A stretch of 64,000 nt of DNA from Acinetobacter piscicola (GCF_002233755.1 NZ_KZ268706.1:1-64000), one strand, 5' to 3'; counted from the first letter of the stretch, positions 27,735-37,487 are shown. Made by a program: numbers and translations. The notes: a model not told the origin generated them from the sequence alone.

Positions 27735-27870
27735 GCGTTTTTTCATGTTTTTGATGGATTGACGAAAATTGTTGATGTTTAAATTTAAGCAATTTTGTTG
27801 GAAAATATTCAATTCAACGAACTATTAACATTTAAGCCTAACTATTTTCATTAAATACTTTTAAAAACAG

Positions 27871-28749
27871 CTATTTAAAATAGTTAAAAGGTAATTTTAA
27901 ATAACAGATCCCATTCGCTTCTGGCACTGGAAACTTTCCGCCTGCCATATTAATTTGAATGGCAGCTAAAATCAGTTTAGGCATTGATAACATTGCATCA
28001 CGTTGTTCACGCATTGCAATAAATGCTTGTTTATGAACACCTATATGGATATGAATATTTTCCATACGCTGTGTTTTTATATCTGTTTGACACATATAGT
28101 TTTGCCTAGCGTTGGCCAATTGAGGTAAATAATCATGGCACAAATACATTCGTATATTTTCAGGTAATTTAAAAATTTGTTGCACAGAATCATAAAGTTG
28201 AGATGCACTTCCTTTGGGAAAATCACATCGAGCTGTTCCATAATCTGGCATAAACAACGTATCTCCAACAAATACAGCATCACCAATCACATAACTCAAA
28301 CATGCGGGTGTATGACCTGGTGTCGGAATGTTATATGCCTCTAACGCCCCTATTTTAAAAACTTCTTGATCTTTAAATAGATAATCAAATGCTTGACGAG
28401 AATTTAATGCTTTAATATCAATATTATAAATATGCGAGAAAGTATCTTGAACAATCGCAATTTTTTCACTCATTGCAATTTGTCCGCCTAACTGCTCTTT
28501 TAAATATTGTGATGCCGTTAAATGGTCTGCATGAACATGCGTTTCAAGGATCCACTGTACTGTTAAATGCTGTTTTTGAATGTAATCAATGATTTGATCT
28601 GCATGATCGGTCGATGTCGTTGCTGACGCTGCATCATAGTCCAAAACACTGTCGATAATTGCACAACACTGCGTCTGAGGATCGCTAACCACATAACTAA
28701 AGGTATGGCTCGATTCATCAAAAAAGTCTTGCACCAATGGACGAATCAT
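27871..28749 (-). CDS. Blh/ETHE1-like metallo-beta-lactamase-fold sulfur dioxygenase
   Basis: A 292-residue MBL-fold protein. The metal site is HVHADH (71-76), with further ligands at His146 (TPGHTPA), Asp163 and His205. GTARCDFPKG is typical of persulfide dioxygenases (ETHE1/Blh), which oxidise glutathione or related persulfides to sulfite. It is the last gene of an operon with two YeeE/YedE half-transporters, 3 bases after the second. The BigR-like repressor at 32640 is a likely regulator, by analogy with known bigR-blh loci. Confidence 0.85.
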   Translation of the reverse strand: MIRPLVQDFFDESSHTFSYVVSDPQTQCCAIIDSVLDYDAASATTSTDHADQIIDYIQKQHLTVQWILETHVHADHLTASQYLKEQLGGQIAMSEKIAIVQDTFSHIYNIDIKALNSRQAFDYLFKDQEVFKIGALEAYNIPTPGHTPACLSYVIGDAVFVGDTLFMPDYGTARCDFPKGSASQLYDSVQQIFKLPENIRMYLCHDYLPQLANARQNYMCQTDIKTQRMENIHIHIGVHKQAFIAMREQRDAMLSMPKLILAAIQINMAGGKFPVPEANGICYLKLPFNYFK

Positions 28750-28752
28750 TGC

Positions 28753-29166
28753 TTATACTCCTGCGACCTGACGCTGGATCAATATACCAACTAACATGGC
28801 GACAATAAAATACAGCGCTTGTGTATAGCCCAAACCAATCAGTGTCAAGGCAGGTGCAGGACAAATCCCAGCTATTCCCCAACCTACACCAAAAATAAAA
28901 GCACCCGAAACTAAGTTTTGATCTAGTTGAGTCTTTTCAGGAAGCTGAATCGTTTCATTAAAAATCGTCACAGGCTTACGTATGGCTTTTTGAAAAGGAA
29001 AAAATGCCACAGCAATCGCGCCAAGCATTACAAATGCTAAACTGGGATCCCAATCTCCAAATAAGTCTAAAAAACCAATAACTTTGGCTGGATTTGACAT
29101 GCCCGAAAGCATGAGTCCTATTGAAAATAATCCGCCAAAAACAAAAGCTAAAATATTTTTCATCAT
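28753..29166 (-). CDS. YeeE/YedE-family half transporter (DUF6691 type)
   Basis: A 137-residue membrane protein with about four hydrophobic segments and the conserved GVGWGIAGICPAPALTLIG segment with one Cys. It pairs with the 139-residue protein encoded just upstream, whose stop it overlaps by ATGA. Together they resemble the two halves of a YeeE/YedE sulfur-compound (thiosulfate or persulfide-type) importer. The operon with a Blh-like dioxygenase supports sulfur handling. Confidence 0.82.
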   Translation of the reverse strand: MMKNILAFVFGGLFSIGLMLSGMSNPAKVIGFLDLFGDWDPSLAFVMLGAIAVAFFPFQKAIRKPVTIFNETIQLPEKTQLDQNLVSGAFIFGVGWGIAGICPAPALTLIGLGYTQALYFIVAMLVGILIQRQVAGV

Positions 29167-29582
29167 TTAACGCCTACCCAGTGACGAATAATATAAACCG
29201 TCATAAATCCAGCCGACATAAAAATACTCGTTGCAACAATAGAACGCTTAGATAAACGACTGATTCCACAAATCCCATGCCCACTGGTACAACCTGAGCC
29301 TAAACTTGTGCCAAATCCAACCAATAAACCCGAAAAAATTAAAAGTATTGGGCTAGTAACCACCATGGCAATGTGTGGTTTAAAAATCCATCCATAGAAA
29401 AATGGGGTGATCAATAAACCCAATAAAAACCATATTGCAGGTGTTTTAAACATAGTCTGTGGATTCAATACCTGAGCGATTAGACCACTCACCCCTGCGA
29501 TGCGGCCATTGCAAAATAAGTAGCCTACAACAGATATTCCGAGTAAAAGACCACCTAAGAAAGCCAATAAATAATCATGCAT
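29163..29582 (-). CDS. YeeE/YedE-family half transporter
   Basis: A 139-residue integral membrane protein with four hydrophobic segments. The conserved GFGTSLGSGCTSGHGICGISRL loop carries the two Cys residues thought to relay sulfur in this family. It is the first gene of the three-gene operon. An inverted repeat lies in the promoter region at 29599-29621. Confidence 0.85.
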   Translation of the reverse strand: MHDYLLAFLGGLLLGISVVGYLFCNGRIAGVSGLIAQVLNPQTMFKTPAIWFLLGLLITPFFYGWIFKPHIAMVVTSPILLIFSGLLVGFGTSLGSGCTSGHGICGISRLSKRSIVATSIFMSAGFMTVYIIRHWVGVK

Positions 29583-29598
29583 GCTTTAAAATTCAAAC

Positions 29599-29621
29599 AA
29601 TATATGTTTTTATAATATATT
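29599..29621. promoter_or_regulatory. Candidate repressor operator upstream of the yeeE-blh operon
   Basis: Inverted repeat AATATAT - 9 bases - ATATATT, 17 bases before the first start codon of the operon. A repeat with the same 9-base spacer (CATAAT / ATTATG, 33030-33050) lies in front of the sulP start. Binding by the BigR-like ArsR protein is a hypothesis. AT-rich repeats like this can arise by chance. Confidence 0.35.
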
Positions 29622-29821
29622 TATTAATAAACTAATCAACTCATTTTCAATCTTTGAATATTTCATAGAGATAAAAGTGGCAATTATTAGATTGACCAAT
29701 GCCTAATGCATTGAATCATCTCATTCTTTGTTTTGCACTAATTGGCCTCACAAATCTCTAAACTATCGATTATTTTTTGATAAAATTATGATTTTAAAAG
29801 CTTTATCTACGGTTCAATTTT

Positions 29822-29884
29822 ATGCGTTTAATTATTCTTTTATTTATGTCTTTATTTAAGTTGTTTTTCAAACAGCAAATTTAA
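29822..29884 (+). CDS. Possible 20-residue hydrophobic peptide
   Basis: The short ORF MRLIILLFMSLFKLFFKQQI is strongly hydrophobic with a basic end, like small membrane peptides. It lies in the 312-base gap 29583-29894 between the sulfur operon and the zeta-toxin gene. There is no convincing ribosome binding site, so it may be chance. Nothing else is seen in this gap except the operator candidate near 29610. Confidence 0.2.
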   Translation: MRLIILLFMSLFKLFFKQQI

Positions 29885-29894
29885 GTCATAAAAA

Positions 29895-30641
29895 TTAGCT
29901 AAACTCTTCCAATACTTTATCGACAAACCATTTTGGAAAATATTCGATGGCTGGATTGAGTTTTAACATTTCTGCTTTTTCTATTTCGGCAATAAAGGCC
30001 GCTTTTTCACCATGACTTGAATTATCAAAAATATAGGCACGATCTGAGGCTTCGATCGCAGACATGAGCAAATCTAAACTACGATAATAACGTTCACGAA
30101 TTTTTTGTTCTGGAACTGTATGACCACCCTCTTGCACACGATAATGTACTCGACCTATATTAATTTCAGGGTCTACCGTTGCAACATAATACAAATAGGT
30201 TTTAAATCCTTGTTTCTGCGCGTCCTTTAAAAAGTCGACTTTACTGATATGTGACATTACCGTTTCAAAGGTAAAACTGATCTTTAACCTGAGAAACTCC
30301 ATTCTAATAAAATCAATAATTCGAGCACACAAATAGGAATCTATTTCTTGCTTCTCAAAATAAATAGAGCCATCGCTTAAAATTTGCGGATTAATTGATA
30401 ATAATGGAATAAAATCAGTTGCTTGTTTACGTTTTTTCTGTTTTAAAAATTGAATCAGTGTATTTGTATTTAAATCGGGATGATAATTTTCTAATCTTAA
30501 AATTTGTGAATGCTTTAAATCTTTTTCTAATTCATCTGCATTTAAATAAGCCCCAATTTGATGAGGCGCTAAATAATCTTTAATCGTGCTTTTACCAGAA
30601 CCATTTGGCCCCGCAAACATTCTAATTCTTGGTTGACGCAT
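29895..30641 (-). CDS. Zeta-toxin family kinase
   Basis: A 248-residue P-loop protein. The Walker A motif is GPNGSGKST (11-19) and SFTFETVMSH carries the conserved glutamate region of zeta/PezT-type kinases. Zeta toxins phosphorylate UDP-N-acetylglucosamine and so poison cell-wall synthesis. An 88-residue partner gene ends 6 bases upstream, giving antitoxin-then-toxin order. The partner is not an obvious epsilon protein. Confidence 0.78.
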   Translation of the reverse strand: MRQPRIRMFAGPNGSGKSTIKDYLAPHQIGAYLNADELEKDLKHSQILRLENYHPDLNTNTLIQFLKQKKRKQATDFIPLLSINPQILSDGSIYFEKQEIDSYLCARIIDFIRMEFLRLKISFTFETVMSHISKVDFLKDAQKQGFKTYLYYVATVDPEINIGRVHYRVQEGGHTVPEQKIRERYYRSLDLLMSAIEASDRAYIFDNSSHGEKAAFIAEIEKAEMLKLNPAIEYFPKWFVDKVLEEFS

Positions 30642-30647
30642 AGACGC

Positions 30648-30914
30648 TTATGCCATCACCTCTTGTTTATTTTTACGTTTTAACACGCTACGTTTAAGTT
30701 GCGGAACAACATAAGCTTTGGATAAATCTTTAACAATAACTTTTTCCCCATGTTGCACAGCGATCAATTTAAAATCTTGAGCATAAACAACTTGATGTTC
30801 TGATTGAATTGCATATTCAAATGCATTCGAAAAAGATTGAATGGCCAATTTAGGAATGGTTGCTTCTTCACGTAATGTGGTTTTCATCACTGTCATTGTT
30901 GTTGAAGTGCTCAT
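30648..30914 (-). CDS. Putative antitoxin of the zeta-type module
   Basis: An 88-residue, basic-tailed protein starting MSTSTTMTVMKTTLREE, with a GGAG site 6 bases before the ATG. It resembles short antitoxin or DNA-binding proteins only in size and position. Its C-terminus is Lys/Arg rich (KRSVLKRKNK). It overlaps no other gene and immediately precedes the zeta-like toxin, hence the assignment. Confidence 0.6.
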   Translation of the reverse strand: MSTSTTMTVMKTTLREEATIPKLAIQSFSNAFEYAIQSEHQVVYAQDFKLIAVQHGEKVIVKDLSKAYVVPQLKRSVLKRKNKQEVMA

Positions 30915-31050
30915 ATTCTACTCCAGCATCTAATTGTTAGATGTTTAGACCATCTTATCATAATCCATATTTTTGTCTATTTTGTAGCAGCTTTCAATTT
31001 ATCCTAAATCTCACCAACTTTTACTGAGTAAGTAAAACTAGTTTATGTGA

Positions 31051-32202
31051 TTACTTGGGATATGTATCAGGTGACCAAGATTGAGTACGTACTTGGTGAG
31101 TGAGCATCATTCCCAACATATCTACACTGTTCGCTTGATTTGTTAATACAATAACACCTGTATTTGTTTCAGCATCTATAGATAGATAAGTTGCGTACCC
31201 TCCAACCATACCGTTGTGCCATACGATATTACGATTGCCAAAGAAACGATCTAAAAATGTGGGTTGCATCCAACCTATTCCTGTATTGCCACTGGCTTGA
31301 GTTTTACGCATTTCTTCAAATACTTTAGAACTAGCCCCTTTTTCTTCTAGATTGGCTTGAATAAATTTCAACATATCATCTGCATTAGAATAGAAACCAC
31401 CTGCGCCTGCAAGAACTGGAAATGTCCATACAGGTGTAATATTTCCTTGAGAAGTATAACCTTGAGCTAATTTTTCCTGTGTTTGATATGTTGGGGGGAT
31501 GACCGTTGCATCCATTCCAATAGGCGTTAAAACCATCTCTTTGACTAAAGACTCATAATCTTTACCAGTGACTAATTCAAGCACATGACCTAATAAGCCC
31601 ATACCATAATTTGAATATTCAAATTGACCTGATTTGCGTTTATCTTCTGTTGTTGCAAGATAGCCAAATATGTCTTTTGAATGGAGATGACTATAAGGAT
31701 CTAAGAGTAGATTTTCTTTATCTACTTGTTGTTGCACTTTTCTTTCTAACGATTTTGGAATACTGGGAAAGCCTGAAGTATGTGTAACGAGCTGCTTTAA
31801 CGTGACATTTTTTGCATTTGATGAAAGTGGTATTTGATCTCCAATGAGTTCCTCCAAAGTATCATCCATGGATACAGCACCTTGATCACAAAGTGTCTGT
31901 AATAAAGATGCCGTGAAAAGCTTACTGATAGAACCTATTTGAAATATGGTTGTCGCATCGGGGGAAAGCTGACTTTCTTTAGCCACTGTTCCATATCCTT
32001 TGATAAAAGTACGTTTGTTTTTATAAACTCCAACGACAATACTTTGAAATTGCCCACCACGCATTGCTTTTTCAACCTCAACATCTATCGAGGCTTCAAG
32101 ATTTTTACGATCAGCTATATGGTCTATTTTATACTTAAAATAAATAATTGATGATAAAACAATGACTAAAAGTAGTATTAAAATAATAGAAGTTATTTTC
32201 AT
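31051..32202 (-). CDS. Serine beta-lactamase-like hydrolase (class C / PBP-like fold)
   Basis: A 383-residue protein anchored by an N-terminal membrane segment (residues 4-22). All three motifs of the serine beta-lactamase/DD-peptidase fold are present: S91-I-S-K94, Y196-S-N198 and H329-N-G331. HxG in place of KTG is usual for the esterase and EstB-like branch as well as some class C relatives. It may be a peptidase or esterase rather than a resistance enzyme. It is a single gene between the toxin module and arsR. Confidence 0.83.
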   Translation of the reverse strand: MKITSIILILLLVIVLSSIIYFKYKIDHIADRKNLEASIDVEVEKAMRGGQFQSIVVGVYKNKRTFIKGYGTVAKESQLSPDATTIFQIGSISKLFTASLLQTLCDQGAVSMDDTLEELIGDQIPLSSNAKNVTLKQLVTHTSGFPSIPKSLERKVQQQVDKENLLLDPYSHLHSKDIFGYLATTEDKRKSGQFEYSNYGMGLLGHVLELVTGKDYESLVKEMVLTPIGMDATVIPPTYQTQEKLAQGYTSQGNITPVWTFPVLAGAGGFYSNADDMLKFIQANLEEKGASSKVFEEMRKTQASGNTGIGWMQPTFLDRFFGNRNIVWHNGMVGGYATYLSIDAETNTGVIVLTNQANSVDMLGMMLTHQVRTQSWSPDTYPK

Positions 32203-32639
32203 TATAGATGCTCATTTTAATTTTGATAAAAATTTACATAAAAAGTGATTACATTATAAGCCAACTCAATTGTAGGCCAATTTTTTCTTAACAATCACAT
32301 TAAGTAAAATATTCTGAACTTATCAATCCTTGTTACTATTTATCATCTAAAGACGAACAAAGTCGCTAAAAGACAACCTATAAAAGTGGCAGAAACGGTA
32401 GAGGCTATTTTACATACTATTAAAAGTCTAAAAGCTTAAACTCGATCAGAGAGCCGACTTTCGCGATAGACGATACTGATGAAAATTTGAGACTGATCTT
32501 TCCTTTATTACTGTTTTCTCCTTTATTTAAACAATACTCTTCTTGAACCTTGGTTATTTGAGCTTGGATTCATCTCATTTAAAAACATACAGTATATAAT
32601 GCTGCGGTTATACTTGCTTAAACAACATGGAAAGTCGAT
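32203..32639. other. Intergenic region between the beta-lactamase-like gene and arsR
   Basis: This 437-base gap has no complete gene. A plus-strand frame ending at TAA near 32440 reads KVAKRQPIKVAETVEAILH without an upstream start and looks like the end of a decayed gene. A perfect TATAAT lies at 32594-32599 inside the repeat AGTATA / TATACT, about 40 bases before arsR, and may be its autoregulated promoter. Confidence 0.4.
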
Positions 32640-32951
32640 ATGTCTAATGATCTTGAAATTGATGTTATGCGGGAATCTGCATCATCTGTGGTCACCATTT
32701 TAAAATCTTTAGCCAATACAGATCGTTTACTCATTTTGTGCCATCTCGCTCAGGAAGAACTGAATGTTTCACAAATTGAAGAAAAGACTCAAATTAATCA
32801 GCCTACACTCTCTCAACAACTGACGATGCTACGTAAAAGTAATGTTGTTTCAACACGGCGTGATGGTAAGCAAATTTATTATTCGATTAAGGATGAGAAA
32901 TTACATATTGTTTTAAACACCTTATACAACCTGTATTGCCCCGAGGCTTAG
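32640..32951 (+). CDS. BigR/SqrR-like ArsR-family persulfide-sensing repressor
   Basis: A 103-residue winged-helix repressor. The recognition region is INQPTLSQQLTMLRKSNVVSTRRDGKQIYY. Two Cys residues, C34 (LILCHL) and C100 (LYCPEA), lie in the positions used by BigR/YgaV/SqrR proteins to form a disulfide or polysulfide bridge on persulfide exposure. Arsenic-type CxC metal sites are absent. Targets are probably the sulP gene behind it and the yeeE-blh operon at 27.9-29.6 kb. Confidence 0.82.
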   Translation: MSNDLEIDVMRESASSVVTILKSLANTDRLLILCHLAQEELNVSQIEEKTQINQPTLSQQLTMLRKSNVVSTRRDGKQIYYSIKDEKLHIVLNTLYNLYCPEA

Positions 32952-33064
32952 TTTTATTAAATTATTTTTAATAACAACCACATAGATAAGTTAAGTTTAA
33001 TTTTAACTGCTTTCTTAGCATTTTTTATGCATAATATATATGAAATTATGATAATGAAAATGTA

Positions 33065-34798
33065 ATGCCCATTCCTAAGTTTCAACTGAGTAAAATTCTC
33101 CCTGCATGGCTATGGCTTCAGGACTATAGTGCCCCAAAATTTAGAGCGGATTTGCTTGCAGCACTGATCGTGATTGCGATGCTTGTACCGCAAGGTATGG
33201 CTTATGCAATGGTTGCAGGTTTGCCACCTGTCATGGGTTTATATGCCAGTATCTTACCCATGATCGTCTATGCCTTGATCGGAGGAAGCCCAACGCTGTC
33301 TATAGGCCCTGTCGCACTGATTTCCATGATGACCTTTGCAACGCTTGAACCTTTATATGAAGTCGGTTCACCTGTGTATATTCAAGCAGCATGTTTATTG
33401 GCATTACTGGTCGGCATACTTTCAACGTTATTGGGTATTTTCAGATTTGGATTTCTAATTCGCCTCATCAGTCACCCTGTCATTAAAAGTTTTATTATTG
33501 CTTCTGCACTGTTAATTGCACTGAGTCAGGTTAAATTTATACTCGATGTACCATTAAAATCAGGCGATATCATCGAGTTTTTCCAAAGTGCATGGCAATA
33601 CTTAGCATTGATGAATATGGCAACGGTTATCTTTGGAATTGGCTCAATTTTATTTTTAATTTATGTTCCTAAATTATTGAATTCAGAGTTTTTTAAATCA
33701 TTTTCAAATGCCATTCAATTTTGGGTTAAAGCACTGCCTTTATTGTTGGTTTTTATTTCGATTGGTTTGGTGCAATTCTTTCATATCGATCAATTGGGTA
33801 TTAAAACGGTTGGAGAAATTCCTTCAGGATTTCCCCCATTAACCATGCCGTTTTGGAGTTGGGACTTAGTTTTAAAGCTTCTACCCGGTGCAGCGATGAT
33901 CACCATGGTCAGTTTTGTTGAATCCATTTCAATTGCCCAAGCAACTGCTTTTCAACAACGTAGTGAACTGAATAGTAATCAGGAACTGATTGCACTTGGT
34001 TTGGCAAATATCAGCGCAGGAATCAGTGCTGCATTCCCAGTAACAGGTAGTCTATCTCGGACTGTTGTCAATGCCGATGCAGGTGCGAAGACGCCCATGG
34101 CAGGTGTTTTATCTTCAATCTTTATTGTGATTGTCAGTTTGTATTTTACAGGGGTGTTCAAAGAATTGCCTCTGGCGATCCTCGCTGCAACAATCATGGT
34201 TTCGATTTGGAAATTGGTCGATTTTAAACCCTTTATTGAAACGTGGCGCTATTCAAAAGCGGATGGTATCGCGATGTGGGTGACCTTTTTCGGTGTATTG
34301 TGTATTGATATTTCGACAGGTTTAATCATTGGTATTGTTTCTACCTTTTTATTATTGCTATGGCGGATTAGCCGACCACATATTGCTGTCATTGGTTTAG
34401 TTGAAGGCACACAGCATTTTAGAAATATTTCTCGTCATGATGTTTTAACCAGCGCCAATATTGTGTCTATTCGTATTGATGAAAATTTAACCTTTTTAAA
34501 TGTCAATACCCTTAAAGAATTTGTGATTTCTGAAGTGAGTAAAAATCCTGATTTACATCATGTGGTGATCAATTGCTCCAGTATTAGCAATATTGATTTA
34601 AGCGCTTTGGAAACCTTAGAAGAAATTAACCATGAATTGGATAAACTCAAAATTCAATTACATTTATCTGAGGTAAAAGGCCCTGTCATGGATCGTCTTA
34701 AGCAGTCAAATTTGATTAATGAACTCAGTGGCAAGGTTTTTTTAACACATTACCAAGCCATGCATAAATTGGATGCTCAGAGTTTTCATCAGATTTGA
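33065..34798 (+). CDS. SulP-family anion transporter with STAS domain
   Basis: A 577-residue SLC26/SulP transporter. The transmembrane domain (about residues 20-430) begins with LLAALIVIAMLVPQGMAYAMVAGLPPVMGLYAS, the family signature, and includes GLANISAGISAAFPVTGSLSRT. A C-terminal STAS domain (about 440-560) follows. It may move sulfate, sulfite or another anion. It lies 113 bases after the ArsR-type repressor, with inverted repeats between, which suggests a role in sulfur stress. Confidence 0.88.
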   Translation: MPIPKFQLSKILPAWLWLQDYSAPKFRADLLAALIVIAMLVPQGMAYAMVAGLPPVMGLYASILPMIVYALIGGSPTLSIGPVALISMMTFATLEPLYEVGSPVYIQAACLLALLVGILSTLLGIFRFGFLIRLISHPVIKSFIIASALLIALSQVKFILDVPLKSGDIIEFFQSAWQYLALMNMATVIFGIGSILFLIYVPKLLNSEFFKSFSNAIQFWVKALPLLLVFISIGLVQFFHIDQLGIKTVGEIPSGFPPLTMPFWSWDLVLKLLPGAAMITMVSFVESISIAQATAFQQRSELNSNQELIALGLANISAGISAAFPVTGSLSRTVVNADAGAKTPMAGVLSSIFIVIVSLYFTGVFKELPLAILAATIMVSIWKLVDFKPFIETWRYSKADGIAMWVTFFGVLCIDISTGLIIGIVSTFLLLLWRISRPHIAVIGLVEGTQHFRNISRHDVLTSANIVSIRIDENLTFLNVNTLKEFVISEVSKNPDLHHVVINCSSISNIDLSALETLEEINHELDKLKIQLHLSEVKGPVMDRLKQSNLINELSGKVFLTHYQAMHKLDAQSFHQI

Positions 34799-34976
34799 TT
34801 CAATGAAATGGATTGATTTAAAAGCATTTTTTATATTTAATTTTGAAAAAACTTGTATATTTTTTAATACCTTACTTTTTATCTCAAAATTGTATTTTTT
34901 ATGTGAACCTGTTTAGGTATAGAATAGTCAGCTTGTTTATTGATTTTAGGCCAGTTTAGGCATTTAAGGTTCGCAT

Positions 34977-36173
34977 ATGTTCACTGCCCTAGCACGTTTA
35001 AGTTTAGTTAGTCGTATTCTCATTGCTATTATTTTGGGCTTTTTAGTTGCCTATCTTTTTCCAAGTTCTGCTGAATATTTTAATATTTTGGGTGAATTGT
35101 TTATTAAGGCTTTGAAGTCTGTAGCGCCTATTCTCGTTTTTGTATTGGTTACCGCATCGATTGCCAATTTTAAAGTAGGTCAAGGTGCAGGAAACCTTAA
35201 ACCTATTCTTGGGTTATATGCAATTGGGATGCTTTTGGCAGCACTGAGCGCTATGGTTGCAAGTATGGCTTTTCCAAGTACTTTAATCTTTACCCATGCA
35301 TCCGATGCAGCGTTGCAACCACCGGGTAGTGTCGCGGAAGTACTGAAAAATCTTTTATTGAGTTTTATCTCCAATCCAATTTCAGCATTAGATCAAGCCA
35401 ATTTTATTGGTATTCTTGCTTGGGCTGTGGGTTTAGGTGCTGCACTTCGTCATGCATCTGACACGACCAAACAAATGATTATTGATGTTGCAGGTGCGAT
35501 TGACTCGATTATCCGTATTGTTATTGCCTTTGCACCTGTAGGTATTTTTGGTCTAGTTGTTGCAACTTTTGCACAAGCTGGCTTAGAAACACTTAAAAAC
35601 TATGCACAATTGATCGCAGTCCTTATTGGTACAATGATTTTTGTGGCGCTAGTTATTAACCCACTCATTGTTGCTGTAGTCATGCGTAAAAATCCATATC
35701 CTTTGGTTTTAAAATGCTTAAGAGAAAGTGGTATTACGGCATTCTTTACACGTAGTTCTGCCGCAAATATTCCTGTAAACCTTGATCTTGCAAAACGTCT
35801 TGGTGTTTCAGATGCAACTGCCAATGTTGCCATTCCATTAGGTGCAACGATCAATATGGCAGGTGCAGCTGTAACGATTACCGTACTCACGCTAGCAGCT
35901 GTAAATACACTGGGTATTCAGGTAGATATGGTTACCATGATTATTCTTTCTGTTGTTTCTGTAGTAACCGCATGCGGCGCTTCAGGTGTAGCAGGTGGAT
36001 CATTATTACTGATTCCTGTTGCATGTGGTTTATTTGGCATTCCTTCAGAAATCGCAATGCAAGTGGTTGCGATTGGTATGGTGATCAGTGTTTTACAAGA
36101 TTCAACGGAAACAGCGTTAAACTCTTCTACTGATGTCTTATTTACAGCAGCCGTAGATCTTTCTAAAAAGTAA
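34977..36173 (+). CDS. sstT: Serine/threonine:sodium symporter SstT
   Basis: A 398-residue dicarboxylate/amino-acid:cation symporter fold with about eight helices and two re-entrant loops. [20 protein letters not shown] and [22 protein letters not shown] are the conserved substrate-binding segments of SstT. It imports serine and threonine with sodium. Length and order match well. Confidence 0.93.
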   Translation: MFTALARLSLVSRILIAIILGFLVAYLFPSSAEYFNILGELFIKALKSVAPILVFVLVTASIANFKVGQGAGNLKPILGLYAIGMLLAALSAMVASMAFPSTLIFTHASDAALQPPGSVAEVLKNLLLSFISNPISALDQANFIGILAWAVGLGAALRHASDTTKQMIIDVAGAIDSIIRIVIAFAPVGIFGLVVATFAQAGLETLKNYAQLIAVLIGTMIFVALVINPLIVAVVMRKNPYPLVLKCLRESGITAFFTRSSAANIPVNLDLAKRLGVSDATANVAIPLGATINMAGAAVTITVLTLAAVNTLGIQVDMVTMIILSVVSVVTACGASGVAGGSLLLIPVACGLFGIPSEIAMQVVAIGMVISVLQDSTETALNSSTDVLFTAAVDLSKK

Positions 36174-36206
36174 TACATCACAGGTGTAGAATAAAAAGAA
36201 GGGTTT

Positions 36207-36881
36207 ATGCCGTTACAGCGCTTACCAATTTGGATTCAATTCGCTGCTTTCATGCTTGCAGTCAATGCAGGCATGATTAATGTTCTCGGTTTAATCACTG
36301 TTCTACACCAATCGATTTCCCATATGACAGGTAATACCAGTTTATTGGCGCAAGCCATTATTCTGCATCAAACAGATACGATTATTTATCTGTTTTGGGT
36401 GATTTGTAGTTATGTGCTTGGCTCAAGTTATAGCGGTTTCATTCTAGGAAATAGTCATTTCCAACTGGGCCGTAGATATGGTATTCCGCTCAGCCTTGTC
36501 GCATTCTTTATACTACTTTGCTGGTTGTTTATTCCACAATACCCAAGATATGCATTGTTATGGGCAAGTGCTGCAATGGGTGTGCAAAATGCGATGGTGA
36601 GTCATTATAAAGGCACGATTATTCGTACTACGCATTTATCAGGTGTATTGACCGATTTAGGTTTAGCATTGGGCTATTTATTTCGTGGATTGAATGCTGA
36701 AAAACGCCGAATTACCCTACATTTATTGATTCTTCTTGGATTTTTTCTTGGTGGAATCATTGCCAGCGTGCTACATCCTTATTTACAATTGAATGCATTT
36801 CTTATTCCTGCGGGATTAAGCCTAATTTTAAGTTTAGTGTACTGGCTTATTTATTTTCGATATCGCTCAATACACAGTTAA
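36207..36881 (+). CDS. DUF1275 (YoaK-type) membrane protein
   Basis: A 224-residue protein with about six transmembrane helices, conserved MTGNTSLLAQ and AAMGVQNAMVSHYKG segments, and THLSGVLTDLG, all typical of DUF1275. The transport function is unproven. It lies 33 bases after sstT, so the two are possibly co-transcribed. Confidence 0.85.
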   Translation: MPLQRLPIWIQFAAFMLAVNAGMINVLGLITVLHQSISHMTGNTSLLAQAIILHQTDTIIYLFWVICSYVLGSSYSGFILGNSHFQLGRRYGIPLSLVAFFILLCWLFIPQYPRYALLWASAAMGVQNAMVSHYKGTIIRTTHLSGVLTDLGLALGYLFRGLNAEKRRITLHLLILLGFFLGGIIASVLHPYLQLNAFLIPAGLSLILSLVYWLIYFRYRSIHS

Positions 36882-36896
36882 TGGTTGGTTATTAAT

Positions 36897-37430
36897 ATGG
36901 TTAAAAATGCATTGCAGGCTCAGTTGCTTAAAGCCGGCTTAGTTGATAATAAAAAAGCAAAGAAACTGTCTAAGCAAGCACAGCACGAACAACGTACTGG
37001 GCAAAGCAATGAAGCTGAAATCAAAGCTAAGATTGAACAAGACAAGCAAGAAAAACTATCAAAAGACCAAGCCTTGGACTTAGAAAAGAAAAAAATATTG
37101 GATGAAAAAGCACTGAAGGCATCAATCATGCAAATGATTTCGCAGCATAAAATCAGAGATACAGATGGTGAATCGGTTTATCAATTTATTGATGGTTCGG
37201 TTAAAAAAATCTATATCAATCAGCAAGTTTATAATGCCTTGGTCTCTGGAAGCTTAGTGGTTGCTAACGATGCTGATGGTTATGCTATTTTACCAAAAGC
37301 TTTGGCCGATCGTATCAATGACAAAATGACCGGTTTTATTATTGTAAATAATTCAGAGAAAAATGAACAAACTACAGATGAAGAAGATCCATACGCAGCT
37401 TATGTTATTCCAGATGACTTAATGTGGTAA
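36897..37430 (+). CDS. DUF2058 (YaiL-type) nucleoprotein
   Basis: A 177-residue protein beginning MVKNALQAQLLKAGLVDNKKAKKL. A charged coiled-coil half full of Lys, Glu and Gln is followed by a compact C-terminal domain. This is the DUF2058 pattern. The ATG at 36897 is used rather than an upstream TTG. E. coli YaiL is a nucleoprotein of unknown role. A strong terminator follows. Confidence 0.82.
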   Translation: MVKNALQAQLLKAGLVDNKKAKKLSKQAQHEQRTGQSNEAEIKAKIEQDKQEKLSKDQALDLEKKKILDEKALKASIMQMISQHKIRDTDGESVYQFIDGSVKKIYINQQVYNALVSGSLVVANDADGYAILPKALADRINDKMTGFIIVNNSEKNEQTTDEEDPYAAYVIPDDLMW

Positions 37431-37453
37431 TTCACCATCAATATAAGATGACT

Positions 37454-37487
37454 AAACCTAGTGATTGAAATTCACTAGGTTTTTTTA
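37454..37487 (+). terminator. Intrinsic terminator after the DUF2058 gene
   Basis: Stem ACCTAGTGA / TCACTAGGT with loop TTGAAAT, followed by seven T residues. Confidence 0.9.

Noticed and set aside
31051..32202. The serine hydrolase as an intrinsic AmpC-type resistance enzyme
   Set aside because: It has an N-terminal membrane anchor and HNG instead of KTG in the third motif, which points to the wider beta-lactamase-like esterase/peptidase group rather than a dedicated cephalosporinase.
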